Positions 46,417 through 55,123 are shown, counted from the first letter of the stretch. The stretch: 64,000 nt of DNA from Amycolatopsis sp. CA-230715 (GCF_018736145.1 NZ_CP059997.1:2169501-2233500), one strand, 5' to 3'. Notes: generated by a model not told the origin, from the letters alone. Numbers and translations are program-made.

Positions 46417-47676
46417 TCAGCCGACCTGTTCGACCGCCTCGATGATGCGGCCGGAACCGTCCTCCTCGGCCACCTTCGCGGCCACCTCCCCGGCGCGCTC
46501 GCGGTACGCCGGATTCGACACCGCGGCGTGCAGCGCGTCCCCGAGCAGATCGGCCGTGAGCTTTTCGAACGACACCGCGCCGGGGCTGAGCCCGACCTTG
46601 GTGACCTGGTTGCCCCAGAAGTGCGCGTCGGCGATCATCGGCACCACCACCTGCGGCACCCCGCTGCGCGTGACCGCGCCGGTGGTGCCGGCACCGCCGT
46701 GGTGCACCGCGGCGGCCGCCTGCGGCAGCAGCCAGTTGTAGTCCAGCTCCCCGCTGACGGTCAGCACGTCCTCGCTGTCCGTCGAAAGCCCGGCCCAGCC
46801 CGCCTGGACGATCCCGCGCAGCCCGGCCTTGCGCAGCGCCTCGGTGACGATCCCGCTGAGCAGCTCGCCCCTGCCCTCGCCGGACATGCTGCCGAACGAG
46901 ATGAACACCGGCGGCGGACCGGCCGCGAGGAAATCGGTCAGCTCGGCCGAGGGCTGCCAGTACTCCGCGGGCGCGGGCCACCAGTAGCCGACCACCTTCA
47001 CGTGCTCCGGCCAGTCCTTCGGCCTCGGCAGCAGTTCGGGGCTGTAACCGTAGTAGACGTTCGCGCCGGTCGAATCGTACTTGCGCTTGACCGGGCCCAG
47101 CCCGAGTTCCGCGCGCAGCTTGTTGATCGAGCCCTTGCTCGCCAGGTGCGACACCACGCCGAGCACCTCGTACAGCGCCTTGTTACCCCAGCCGCCGATC
47201 GAGCGGCCGAGCCCGACCCCGAGCGGCGGGAACTCCCTGGTGGGTTCGGTGGGGCCGACGAACGCCGGGATCGCGGGCATGCCGAGCGCTTCCGCGACGT
47301 GGAAGCCGACCGCGCCGAACATCGACGGGATCATCACGTCGGCGCCCTTCTTCGCCGCGGCCAGGATGTCCTGCGCGGTGTGGTGCACCGTCGCGGCGTA
47401 CCCGCGCAGCACCTTGGTGCCCTGGACGGCGCTCTTCACCCCGGAGCCGGACTCCTGCCAGCGGGTCATGTCCTCCGACGCCTGGCTCTCCTTGGCGTCG
47501 CCGACCACGGGGTGGAACTCCATCCCCGCCGACTCGATCATGTCGCGCCACTGCTCGAAGGCGACGATGCCGACCTGGTGGCCGGCCTTGGCCAGCCGGA
47601 CGCCCATCCCGTGATAGGGCCCGAAGTCACCGCGTCCTCCCGGAGCGACGATCAGTACCTTCTTGGGCTGGGTCAC
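46417..47676 (-). CDS. GT-B family glycosyltransferase (419 aa)
   Basis: This is a cytoplasmic GT1-type transferase that probably moves a sugar from an NDP-sugar to the polyketide. The N-terminal half has the Gly-rich acceptor-side loop APGGRGDFGPYHGMGVRL. The C-terminal half has the nucleotide-binding signature HHGGAGTTGAVTRSGVPQVV followed by PMIADAHFWGNQV. The start is GTG with GAGGAG about 7 nt upstream. It is a close paralogue of the next gene (47.8-49.0 kb), most likely a tandem duplication that then diverged in donor or acceptor. The 90-bp gap upstream carries a TAGGGG direct repeat, so it may have its own promoter besides read-through. Donor sugar and attachment site cannot be told from sequence. 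Confidence 0.93.
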   Translation of the reverse strand: MTQPKKVLIVAPGGRGDFGPYHGMGVRLAKAGHQVGIVAFEQWRDMIESAGMEFHPVVGDAKESQASEDMTRWQESGSGVKSAVQGTKVLRGYAATVHHTAQDILAAAKKGADVMIPSMFGAVGFHVAEALGMPAIPAFVGPTEPTREFPPLGVGLGRSIGGWGNKALYEVLGVVSHLASKGSINKLRAELGLGPVKRKYDSTGANVYYGYSPELLPRPKDWPEHVKVVGYWWPAPAEYWQPSAELTDFLAAGPPPVFISFGSMSGEGRGELLSGIVTEALRKAGLRGIVQAGWAGLSTDSEDVLTVSGELDYNWLLPQAAAAVHHGGAGTTGAVTRSGVPQVVVPMIADAHFWGNQVTKVGLSPGAVSFEKLTADLLGDALHAAVSNPAYRERAGEVAAKVAEEDGSGRIIEAVEQVG

Positions 47677-47713
47677 AGAACTCTCCTCTTTCGACGAGTA
47701 GCCGGCCGCAGCG

Positions 47714-47759
47714 ACGGTAACCCCGCGCGGGACCCGGCCAGCACCCCTAACGGCCCCTA
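47714..47759 (-). promoter_or_regulatory. Putative activator site and promoter of the first paralogous glycosyltransferase gene
   Basis: Minus strand: TAGGGG (47759-47754), 4 bp, TAGGGG (47749-47744), 24 bp, TACCGT (47719-47714). It lies in the 90-bp gap 38-83 bp upstream of the GTG start at 47676. Confidence 0.6.
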
Positions 47760-47766
47760 TAGGGCC

Positions 47767-49032
47767 TCAGCGGATCTGGTTGACCGCCTCGACGATGTGG
47801 CCGGCGCCGTCCTCCTCGGCGACCCGGGCGGCGACCGTCTCCGCGCGCTGGCGGTAGGCAGGGTTCGCCACGGCGGCCTTGATCGCGTCCCCGAGCCGGT
47901 CCGCGGTGAGCTTCGCGAACGGCACCACGGCCGGGCTCAACCCCAGCTTCACCAGGCGGCTCGCCCAGAACGGCTGGTCGGCGATCATCGGCACCGGCAC
48001 GTGCGGGACGCCCGCCCGCAGCACCGCGCCCGCCGTGCCGACACCGCAGTGGTGCACGACCGCGCTGGTCCTCGGCATCAGCCAGCCGTGGTTGACCTCG
48101 CCCCGCACGGTCAGCACGTCGTCGCCGCTGACGTCCAGCCCGGCCCAGCCCGCCTGGACGATGCCGCGGACGCCCGCCTTGCGCAGCGCCTCGGTGACGA
48201 TCCCGCTGAGCTGCTCGCCCCTGCCCTCGCCGGTCATGCTGCCGAACGAGATGAACACCGGCGGCGGACCGGCCGCGAGGAAGTCGACCAGCTCGGCGGG
48301 GGGCGCCCAGCCGCCGGTGGCCGCGGGCCACCAGTAGCCGACGACCTTCGCCCCGTCCGGCCAGTCCTTCGGCTTCGGCAGCAGCTCGGGGCTGTAGCCG
48401 TAGTAGACGTCGCGCTTCTTGGCGGGATCGGGTTTCTCCGCGGGTGGCAGGCCCAGATCGGCGCGCAGCTGCGCGAGCGGGTCCTTGCCCGTCCGCTTCG
48501 CCACCTTGTCGATCAGCGTGTAGAGGGCGCGGTTCCCGAACCGGCCCAGTGACCGCCCGATGCCCAGCACCGGGGGCGGGAAGGCGCCGGTCGGCTCGGT
48601 GGGGCCGACGAAGGCTTCGATCGAGGGGATCTCCAGGCTCTCCGCGACCATGAAGCCGACGATCGCCAGCAACGACGGGATCATCACGTCCACGTCCTGC
48701 TCGGCCGCCGCGACCATCTCCATACCCTGCTCGTGGAACTCGCGCGCGACCTCCTGTGCGGCGCGCAGGCCGTCCACCGCCTTCTTGGCCCCCGTGTCGG
48801 CGTCCTGCCAGTGCCGGAACAACTCGGCGTCCTGGTCCGCGCGAGCGTCACCGGCGATCTCGTGGAACTCGAGGCCGGTGGACTCGATCATCTCGCGGTA
48901 GTGCCCGTAGGAAGCGAAGACGACGCGGTGTCCCGCCTCCTGCAACCGGACCCCCATTCCGTGGTACGGGCCGACGTCACCCCGCGAACCGGGTGCGACG
49001 ATCAGTACCTTCTTGGGCTCCGTCAACAGCAT
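47767..49032 (-). CDS. GT-B family glycosyltransferase, paralogue (about 421 aa)
   Basis: This is a GT1-type transferase closely related to its downstream neighbour (EPKKVLIVAPGSRGDVGPYHG at the N-terminus). The C-terminal motif is HHCGVGTAGAVLRAGVP, with Cys where the family usually has Gly. Start choice is open. A GTG at 49065 overlaps the preceding stop as GTGA. An ATG at 49032 is directly abutted by GAGG. A TTG at 49026 has GAGG at normal spacing and would align exactly with the N-terminus of the paralogue. It is translationally coupled to the 49.06-50.44 kb gene. It presumably adds a sugar to the polyketide, with donor unknown. Confidence 0.92.
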   Translation of the reverse strand: MLLTEPKKVLIVAPGSRGDVGPYHGMGVRLQEAGHRVVFASYGHYREMIESTGLEFHEIAGDARADQDAELFRHWQDADTGAKKAVDGLRAAQEVAREFHEQGMEMVAAAEQDVDVMIPSLLAIVGFMVAESLEIPSIEAFVGPTEPTGAFPPPVLGIGRSLGRFGNRALYTLIDKVAKRTGKDPLAQLRADLGLPPAEKPDPAKKRDVYYGYSPELLPKPKDWPDGAKVVGYWWPAATGGWAPPAELVDFLAAGPPPVFISFGSMTGEGRGEQLSGIVTEALRKAGVRGIVQAGWAGLDVSGDDVLTVRGEVNHGWLMPRTSAVVHHCGVGTAGAVLRAGVPHVPVPMIADQPFWASRLVKLGLSPAVVPFAKLTADRLGDAIKAAVANPAYRQRAETVAARVAEEDGAGHIVEAVNQIR

Positions 49033-49061
49033 CCTCGATTCGTTCGGCGGAACACGACTGA

Positions 49062-50435
49062 TCACGAATGTCCATAAAGGACATCGCCTTCGCGCGACGC
49101 GTGGTTGGCGAGGACGATCCCGGCTGCCGCCTTGGCCCCGCCGCCCGCGCGGAGCAGTTCGGACAGCTCACCCGCGCGATCGGCGAACCGGCGGTCGACG
49201 AGCAGGCGCCGGAGCTTGCTCGTCACGTCGTCGCGGCCGAACCGCGCGGTGCGGTCGAGCACCAGACCGGCGCCGCTGTCGGCCACGCGCGCCGCGAAGT
49301 CGAAGCAGTCCATCCAGAACGGCACCACCAGCAACGGTTTCCCGAAGTAGAGGCCCTCGTTGACGCCGTTGCCGCCGCCGTGGTTGACGAACACCTTGAC
49401 GTTGTCGCGCGCGAGGATGTCGAGCTGCGACGGGACCCACGTCTCGACCCGCAGGTTCGGCGGCAGCTCGGAGGGCAGCAGTTCCTGCTGCGCCGGGGAA
49501 AGCTTCCACAGCACCGAATGCGCCGGCGCCAGCTCCGCGAACGCGGACACCAGCACGGCGATCTGCTCGCGGGTCAGCCGCATGTGCGTGCCGAGTCCGA
49601 CGTAGACCACGGATTCGGCGGCGTCGAGCCATTCGGCGAGCTCACCACCGGCGTCCGGCGCCTGGGGCAGCGGGGGCACCACGGTGCCCACCAGCCGCAC
49701 GTGCTCGGGAAGCGGAAACTCGTACTCCACCCCGAAAACGGTGTAGGAGAGCACCGCGACCGCGGCCTCCCACGCCTTCGGCAGCTTCTCCACGCCGCCT
49801 TCCTTCGCCAGCTCGGCGCGTTTGCGTTCGAGCGCGAGCAGCGGGGTCTTGCGGACCAGCGCGGCCACCAGCCGGAGCCGGAACGCGGAGTTCGCCGCGC
49901 GGCGCCAGCCGGTCAGGTGCCGCCCGAACCCGGTGAGCGGCGCCGGATATCCCTTCGGCAGCACGCCGTCGAGTTCGGCGCTCGGCGTCGCGGGACAGCT
50001 GAGCACGAACGGGATCTCGCGCCGGATCGCGACGTCGACCAGGTAGCGCATGGTCAGGTCGAGCACCATCAGGCTCGGCCGGACCCGGTCGACGACCTCC
50101 TCCGCGCGGCGGTACATCACCTCGTACGCCTCGGGATCGGCGTCGCGGCGGAAGAACTCCACCACCGGTTTGATCGTGCGCGGGTGGCCGCCGGTGACCA
50201 GGTGGCAGGTCTCGTCGTCCCATTCCTTGTACCAGGGGTTGACGTCCTCTCCCATCGACACGAACCGGATCCCGCCGCCGAGGCGCTCGATCTCTTCGCG
50301 GCGCTCGTCGGTGGAGGCGAAGTGCAGCCCCCGCGTGCCCGCGCGGACCAGCTCGCCCGCCACGACCAGCATAGGGTTCAGCTGACCGGCCGCGCCGACC
50401 GCGCCGAACAGGATCGGCCCGTCACCCGAGGACAT
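49062..50435 (-). CDS. UGT-like glycosyltransferase (457 aa)
   Basis: This is a GT-B glycosyltransferase of the macrolide/UDP-glycosyltransferase kind, distinct from the two downstream paralogues. The N-terminal acceptor domain begins GAVGAAGQLNPMLVVAGEL. The C-terminal signature is WVPSQLDILARDNVKVFVNHG followed by EGLYFGKPLLVVPFWMD, with DCFD instead of the common DQ pair that contacts the donor sugar. The ATG at 50435 has GGGGAG about 9 nt upstream. It ends in a GTGA overlap region with the next gene, which indicates one operon. The substrate is presumably the polyketide aglycone or an already glycosylated form. Confidence 0.92.
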   Translation of the reverse strand: MSSGDGPILFGAVGAAGQLNPMLVVAGELVRAGTRGLHFASTDERREEIERLGGGIRFVSMGEDVNPWYKEWDDETCHLVTGGHPRTIKPVVEFFRRDADPEAYEVMYRRAEEVVDRVRPSLMVLDLTMRYLVDVAIRREIPFVLSCPATPSAELDGVLPKGYPAPLTGFGRHLTGWRRAANSAFRLRLVAALVRKTPLLALERKRAELAKEGGVEKLPKAWEAAVAVLSYTVFGVEYEFPLPEHVRLVGTVVPPLPQAPDAGGELAEWLDAAESVVYVGLGTHMRLTREQIAVLVSAFAELAPAHSVLWKLSPAQQELLPSELPPNLRVETWVPSQLDILARDNVKVFVNHGGGNGVNEGLYFGKPLLVVPFWMDCFDFAARVADSGAGLVLDRTARFGRDDVTSKLRRLLVDRRFADRAGELSELLRAGGGAKAAAGIVLANHASREGDVLYGHS

Positions 50436-50484
50436 CCAGGAACTCCCCTATCACGTTCGGCTGGTGGACGAAAGCTGGTCACGC

Positions 50485-50531
50485 CAGCTAGCCACGCCCG
50501 CGGCGGGGCGGACAACCCCTACCCACCCCAG
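50485..50531 (-). promoter_or_regulatory. Putative activator site and promoter of the UGT-like gene
   Basis: Minus strand: CTGGGG (50531-50526, imperfect box), 4 bp, TAGGGG (50521-50516), 25 bp, TAGCTG (50490-50485). It lies between the small membrane protein gene and the UGT-like gene, so the three glycosyltransferase genes can be driven separately from the small gene. Confidence 0.5.
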
Positions 50532-50541
50532 CCGGGGCCGG

Positions 50542-50796
50542 TCAGGCGCGCTTCTTCTTGATGTTGTCGATGACGAGGACCAGCCCGAACAGCACGACCA
50601 TCGCGAAGACGGGCACCAGGTAGGTCCACACGCCCTCCAGTTCGAGGTTGAGGGACCGCGTGACGTACCCGTACAGGCCGCCCTGCTCCGCGCCGAAGAT
50701 CCGCTGGCCGAGCGGCAGCAGCCCGAGCATGCCGCCCGCGGTCGCGATCAGTCCCATCAGGACGTCGTAGCCGTTCGCCTTGTTTTCCGCAGCCAT
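50542..50796 (-). CDS. Small two-helix membrane protein (84 aa), function unknown
   Basis: I do not recognise this protein. It has two predicted transmembrane segments (about residues 15-35 and 58-78), a short loop between them, and a positively charged C-terminal tail (KKKRA). The start ATG at 50796 has GGGGAGG about 12 nt upstream. It is the first gene of the minus-strand glycosyltransferase group, 106 bp ahead of the UGT-like gene. Possible roles include a membrane helper for export or for positioning glycosylation, but nothing in the sequence shows this. Codon use looks normal for the region, so it is probably a real gene. Confidence 0.7.
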   Translation of the reverse strand: MAAENKANGYDVLMGLIATAGGMLGLLPLGQRIFGAEQGGLYGYVTRSLNLELEGVWTYLVPVFAMVVLFGLVLVIDNIKKKRA

Positions 50797-51251
50797 GCGT
50801 TGTCCAGCCTCCCCTTCACCCCGTGACCGGTATTTGCTCCGACCACCGATCCCGGCACCGCGAATTCGATGCTCGAACCGTAGTCAGCCGCCGATGCGCC
50901 AGCAATCGGGAACCCCCGCCGATAGTCGTTCGGCGAAACAGTTCTAGACCAACGTCGTAGCGCCGCGAAAACCCGCTCCGCGTCCTGGACTCGCCCGCAT
51001 TCGCCGTGACAACGCCAAAAGTTGTGCACAGCCGGACGAGCGCCAACGAGACAAATGTGAGTTTCCGGATCACCGGCGGCTCCAAAGTAGTAGTCCGAAA
51101 GTCGCACCGTCCTTTCGCGACCGGAACTGCGCACCGTCGATAACGGAGATGCGGTCGTGTTAACTTCGATCGTGACCGCTGGGTCCGAACGCCGGGCGAG
51201 GGGATAACCGCGCGCACCAGCGATTTCGGTCTGACTATCGAAAGGTGGCCG
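50797..51251. promoter_or_regulatory. Divergent promoter region (glycosyltransferase operon / OleD-like gene)
   Basis: These 455 bp have no credible gene and lie between two divergent starts, so they must hold both promoters. I see no TAGGGG repeat here, unlike at the biosynthetic promoters, which fits separate control of the resistance gene. An AT-rich patch near 51157-51170 (GTTAACTTCGATCG) may mark the plus-strand promoter, but this is weak. Confidence 0.4.
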
Positions 51252-52442
51252 ATGAGCCACATCGCATTCTGCATGCCGGCCGCGGCCGGTCACGTCAATC
51301 CGACCCTGGGGGTCGCGGCGGAGCTGATCGCCAGGGGGCACCGGGTCAGCTACGCCGCCATCGACGAGTACGCCGACCGGATCACCGAGATCGGGGCCGA
51401 GTTCGTCCCGTACCGCTCGACGCTGGCCGGGCAGGACCTGCCCACCTACACCTCCGAGGACATGGGCAGGGTGATGGGCTCGGCGCTGCGCGAAAGCAAG
51501 GCGGTGCTGCCCCAGGTGCTCAAGGCCTACCGCGGCGACGAACCGGACTTCGTCGTCTACGACTCGGTGATGGGCTGGTGGGGACGGCTCCTCGCGGCGC
51601 GCTGGCGGGTGCCGTTCGCGGTGAGCTGGCCGACGCTGGTCAGCAACGAGCACTGGTCGCTCAACGAGTACGTCAAGGTCGACCTGGACAGCACCGCGGT
51701 GCTGGCGTTCGGGCTGAGGCTGTCGCTGCTGGCCGCGAAACACCGCCTCAGCCTGGGGAACCTGCTCGAAGGCAAGGACGCCACCGCGCATCTGGTCTTC
51801 GTGCCGAAGGCGTTCCAGTTCTGCGGGGACACCTTCGGCGACCGCTACGAGTTCGTCGGCCCCGCGCTGTCCGATCGCGCCTTCCAAGGCGAATGGCGGC
51901 CGCCCGCGGACCGCCAGGTGGTGCTGGTCTCGCTCGGCACCGCCTACCACGACCGGGTCCCGTTCTTCCGCACCTGCATCGAAGCGCTCGCCGGCTCCGG
52001 CAAGCACGTGGTGCTCGCGGTCGGCGGCACCGTCGACATCGCCGAGCTCGGCGAGATCCCGCCCGGCGTCGAAGTGCACGAAACCGTGCCGCAGCTCCAG
52101 GTTCTCCAGCACGCCAGCGCGTTCGTCAGCCACGCCGGGATGAACAGCACCATGGAATCGCTCAGTTTCGGCGTGCCGCTCGTCGCGGTGCCCCAGATGC
52201 CGGAGCAGGCGGCCAACGCCGACCGGGTCGCCCAGCTCGGGCTCGGCAGGCACCTCCCGCCGGACGAGGTGACCGCGGGCGCGCTCCGCACCGCGGTCGA
52301 CGAGGTGTGCGGCGACGACAGGATCGCGGAGAACCTGCGCACGATGCGCGCGGAGATCGAGGCGGCCGGCGGCGCGAAGGCCGCGGCCGACATCCTCGAA
52401 GACCTCGTCCCTGCCCAGCGCGACCGCCACACGACGCGCTAG
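51252..52442 (+). CDS. Macrolide-type glycosyltransferase, OleD/MgtA-like (396 aa)
   Basis: This protein resembles the OleD/OleI/MgtA group, which attach glucose or a similar sugar to macrolides and inactivate them. Evidence: the N-terminal MPAAAGHVNPTLGVAAELI loop, the VSLGTAYHDR motif before the donor domain, and the donor signature VSHAGMNSTMESLSFGVPLV with PQMPEQAANADRV. The length matches the family (about 390-430 aa). The ATG follows AAAGGTGG at 6 nt. It is divergent from the other glycosyltransferases and next to an ABC exporter, which favours a self-protection role: inactivate inside, export, reactivate outside. No secreted glycosidase is visible in the window to complete that cycle. 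A biosynthetic role remains possible. Confidence 0.9.
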   Translation: MSHIAFCMPAAAGHVNPTLGVAAELIARGHRVSYAAIDEYADRITEIGAEFVPYRSTLAGQDLPTYTSEDMGRVMGSALRESKAVLPQVLKAYRGDEPDFVVYDSVMGWWGRLLAARWRVPFAVSWPTLVSNEHWSLNEYVKVDLDSTAVLAFGLRLSLLAAKHRLSLGNLLEGKDATAHLVFVPKAFQFCGDTFGDRYEFVGPALSDRAFQGEWRPPADRQVVLVSLGTAYHDRVPFFRTCIEALAGSGKHVVLAVGGTVDIAELGEIPPGVEVHETVPQLQVLQHASAFVSHAGMNSTMESLSFGVPLVAVPQMPEQAANADRVAQLGLGRHLPPDEVTAGALRTAVDEVCGDDRIAENLRTMRAEIEAAGGAKAAADILEDLVPAQRDRHTTR

Positions 52443-52461
52443 TTTCCCTTGCCGCACAACG

Positions 52462-52498
52462 GTTCGCGCGGGCGGAAGAGTCTCCCGCCCGCACGAAC
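52462..52498. terminator. Bidirectional hairpin terminator between convergent genes
   Basis: Arms at 52462-52475 and 52485-52498 pair over 14 bp with a single G-U/T-C type mismatch, enclosing a 9-nt loop. It lies between the stop of the OleD-like gene (52442) and the stop of the convergent ABC exporter (52501), where it can serve both strands. Confidence 0.75.
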
Positions 52499-52500
52499 GG

Positions 52501-54348
52501 CTACCCGGCGGCGCTGACCTCGTTGCCGTCGGAGATCCGCAGCGCGGACACGAGTTCCCGGTAGAGCTGGTCGGTGCGCAGCAGTTCGGCGTGGGTGCCC
52601 CTGGCGCGGCACCGGCCGTTCTCCATCACCAGGATGCAGTCGGCGTCGATCACGGTGGACAGCCGGTGCGCGATGGTCACCACGGCGCCGCGCTCGGCGG
52701 TCCGGCGGATGCCGTCCTGCACCGCGGATTCGGTCAGCCCGTCCAATTGCGCGGTCGCCTCGTCCAGCAGCAGGATGGTCGGGTCGCCGACCAGCGCGCG
52801 GGCGAGCGCGATCCGCTGCCGCTCACCACCGGACATCGAACTGGCCGACAGCTCGGTGTCCAGGCCGTTTTCGAGGTCCCGCGCCCGCTCGCCGAGCCGG
52901 ACCGCCTCCAGCGCGCGCCAGATGGCGTCCTCGTCGGCGTCGGGATAGGTGTAGAGCAGGTTTTCCCGCAGGGTTCCCGGCAGCAGCGGGGTGTCCTGCT
53001 CGACGTAGACGATCCGTTCGCGCAGCGAGTGCAGCGACCACTGGTCGTAGGGCACCCCGTCGAGCAGCAGTTCCCCGCGCTCGGGCTGGAGGAAGCCGAG
53101 CACCAGCGAGAAGATCGTGGTCTTGCCCGCGCCGGACGGGCCGACGATCGCGGTGTGCCCGATCCTCGGGATGTCGATGCTGACGTCGTCGACCGCGGGC
53201 GGGCCGCTCGGCAGGTACCGGGCGCTGACCTCGCGCAGCGACACCACCGGGGTCTTGCCGGTGATGCTGGTGGTGGTCGCCGGGGCCGCCTTCTCCCCCG
53301 CGTCGTGCCGTTCGACCTCGAGTTCCTGGATCTCGCGGATGCGGGCCGCCGAGACCACGCCGGACTGCAGCTGCGTGATGGTGTGCGTCAACGTGGTCAG
53401 CGGTTCGAGCAGCTGGAAGGCGTAGAGCAGGAAGGCGATCAGGGTGGGCACGCTGATCGCGCCGATGCCGACCCGGTAGGTGCCCAGCGCCAGGATGATG
53501 ATGATCGCGAGGTCGATCCCGGTCTGGGTGGCCGTGTTGGCGATCGCGCCGATTCGCACCGCGCGGATGTTGTGCGTGGCGGAGTCCTGCGCGTGCCCGA
53601 TCACCAGATCGCTCTCGCGGTCCTCGGCGCGGGAGGTCTTCACCGTCCGGATCGCGCGCAACGCGACCTCGAGCCTGCCGCCGAGCTTGCCGATGGACTC
53701 CTGCGCGGTCTGCTGCGCCTTGGCGAGCTTCGGCATCAGCAGCCCGATGACGACACCGACCGCGATCAGCGCGATGAAGCAGGCGAGCAGCAGGACCGGG
53801 TCCAGCAGCGCCATCAGCACCAGCGCGCCGACCAGGCCGACGATCCCGTTCAGCAGCTGGACCGCGCTGGAGGAGGCCGCGTCGCGCAGCAGCACGGTGT
53901 CCGAGGTGACCCTGGTGGTCAGCTCACCGGTCGGGCGGCGGGTGAACTGGCCGATGGTGAGCCGGAAGAGCTGGCGGATCATCGAGGTCCGCGTCGCCAG
54001 CACGATGGTCTCGGCGAGCTTGCCGAGCAGCGTGTACTGGAACACCCCGGTGACCGCGCCCAGCAGCATCAGCGAGATCAGCAGCGTCACGCTGCCGCCG
54101 ATCGGCTCGGAGGTGGCCAGCCCGTCGAGCACCGACCTGGCGACCATCGGCGTGGCCAGCGTCATCGACGTGGTCAGCAGGCCGAGCACCATGCCGAGCA
54201 GCACGGTGTAGCGGTGCGGCTTGATGAACGTCCACAACGTGCCGAGGTTCTGCCACTTCTTCTGCTCGCCCTCGGCGGGCGGCTCGCCGGTGCTCCCGGG
54301 CGGGGCGCCGTCGGCGTCCACGCGCTCGGCCGGAATCGTTGCGCTCAT
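52501..54348 (-). CDS. ABC exporter, fused membrane and ATPase domains (615 aa)
   Basis: This is a half-size ABC exporter of the MdlB/multidrug type, expected to act as a dimer and pump the product out. The N-terminal half holds about six transmembrane helices (first near TVLLGMVLGLLTTSMTLATP). The C-terminal ATPase has Walker A GPSGAGKTT, signature MSGGERQRIALARAL, Walker B ILLLDEATAQLD and switch His in AHRLS, so it looks fully active. The ATG at 54348 has a GGGGGA ribosome site about 6 nt upstream. An in-frame GTG at 54360 overlaps that site and is less likely. It is divergent from a TetR gene, with four 21-bp repeats between them, so TetR-controlled, drug-induced export is likely. Confidence 0.93.
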   Translation of the reverse strand: MSATIPAERVDADGAPPGSTGEPPAEGEQKKWQNLGTLWTFIKPHRYTVLLGMVLGLLTTSMTLATPMVARSVLDGLATSEPIGGSVTLLISLMLLGAVTGVFQYTLLGKLAETIVLATRTSMIRQLFRLTIGQFTRRPTGELTTRVTSDTVLLRDAASSSAVQLLNGIVGLVGALVLMALLDPVLLLACFIALIAVGVVIGLLMPKLAKAQQTAQESIGKLGGRLEVALRAIRTVKTSRAEDRESDLVIGHAQDSATHNIRAVRIGAIANTATQTGIDLAIIIILALGTYRVGIGAISVPTLIAFLLYAFQLLEPLTTLTHTITQLQSGVVSAARIREIQELEVERHDAGEKAAPATTTSITGKTPVVSLREVSARYLPSGPPAVDDVSIDIPRIGHTAIVGPSGAGKTTIFSLVLGFLQPERGELLLDGVPYDQWSLHSLRERIVYVEQDTPLLPGTLRENLLYTYPDADEDAIWRALEAVRLGERARDLENGLDTELSASSMSGGERQRIALARALVGDPTILLLDEATAQLDGLTESAVQDGIRRTAERGAVVTIAHRLSTVIDADCILVMENGRCRARGTHAELLRTDQLYRELVSALRISDGNEVSAAG

Positions 54349-54394
54349 GTCGTCCCCCACAGGCTCACGGGCTCGATGGGACGCACGCTACCAT

Positions 54395-54478
54395 CGTGGG
54401 ACACTTTGTTCCACCCCGATACGAGTGAGTCCCACAGTGACGACTCTGAGTCCCGTCGCGGCGACTAGACGTCCCGAC
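54395..54478. promoter_or_regulatory. Four tandem 21-bp repeats, putative TetR operator array
   Basis: Four consecutive 21-bp units occupy 54395-54415, 54416-54436, 54437-54457 and 54458-54478. On the minus strand three of the four contain GGGAC. Unit 54437-54457 contains the perfect palindrome GACTCAGAGTC, and the two outer units keep a GAC/AAC-N5-GTC skeleton. The array sits between the divergent ABC exporter and TetR starts, exactly where a shared operator is expected. A 21-bp period is two helical turns, which would place all units on one face of the DNA. Confidence 0.65.
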
Positions 54479-54508
54479 GCGGGCCGGAAGTGGCCTACAC
54501 TCGACCTC

Positions 54509-55123
54509 ATGTCCAGCGCGCCCACCTCCAGCACCGGCTCCGGCGCCGGCTCCGATTCCAACCTCCGGCGCCGCACCCGCGCCGCGATCATCGACGCCGC
54601 GACCTCGGTGCTCGTCGAGCACCCCGGCGCGTCGATGGCGGAGATCGCGGTGGCCGCGGGCGTCGGCAGGAGCACGCTGCACCGGCACTTCGCCGACCGG
54701 GGCCAGCTCATCAACGCGCTGGCCGAACAGGTCATCGAGGAGGTGCGGCAGGCGGTCGCCGACGCCGGGCTCGACACGAACACCCCGCGCGAAGGCCTGC
54801 GGCGGATCGTGGCCTCGTACTTCGAACTGGGCCCGCGCCTGGTGATCATGCTCAGCGAGCAGAGCGCGGCACAGGTGCGCGAGGAGTACTGGACCCAGTT
54901 CGAGGCGGCCGACGAGCCGATCGTGCGCCTGCTCGAAGACGGGCAGCGCACCGGCCTGTTCAACGCGAAGGTGAGCGCGGCCTGGTTGCACCGCACGCTG
55001 AACTGGCTGGTCTACGCCGGTATCGAGGCGATCAGGCTGGGCGAGCTGAACCGGTACGACGCGCTCACCGCGGTACTGGAAACGCTGGAGCACGGCATCA
55101 TGGCCGCCGGACCGGCGGACTGA
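54509..55123 (+). CDS. TetR family transcriptional regulator (204 aa)
   Basis: This is a DNA-binding repressor with an N-terminal helix-turn-helix (about residues 22-68, including IAVAAGVGRSTLHRHF) and an all-helical C-terminal ligand domain of typical length. The ATG at 54509 is chosen because the conserved first helix (RRRTRAAIIDAA) starts about 20 residues later. Upstream in-frame codons cross the repeat array and are not coding. It is divergent from the ABC exporter, and the pair is a standard drug-sensing arrangement. It probably represses both promoters until the polyketide or an intermediate binds. Confidence 0.92.
   Translation: MSSAPTSSTGSGAGSDSNLRRRTRAAIIDAATSVLVEHPGASMAEIAVAAGVGRSTLHRHFADRGQLINALAEQVIEEVRQAVADAGLDTNTPREGLRRIVASYFELGPRLVIMLSEQSAAQVREEYWTQFEAADEPIVRLLEDGQRTGLFNAKVSAAWLHRTLNWLVYAGIEAIRLGELNRYDALTAVLETLEHGIMAAGPAD

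Noticed and set aside
50445..50450. Single CCCCTA (TAGGGG on the minus strand) just before the UGT-like start, and another at 60154-60159 before the ABC ATPase.
   Set aside because: Both are single copies that serve as the ribosome-binding site directly before the start codon, so they are not counted as activator boxes.
54221..54508. N-terminal extension of the TetR gene to an earlier start.
   Set aside because: It would run through the repeat array and the exporter start. TetR proteins begin close to the HTH, which fits the ATG at 54509.
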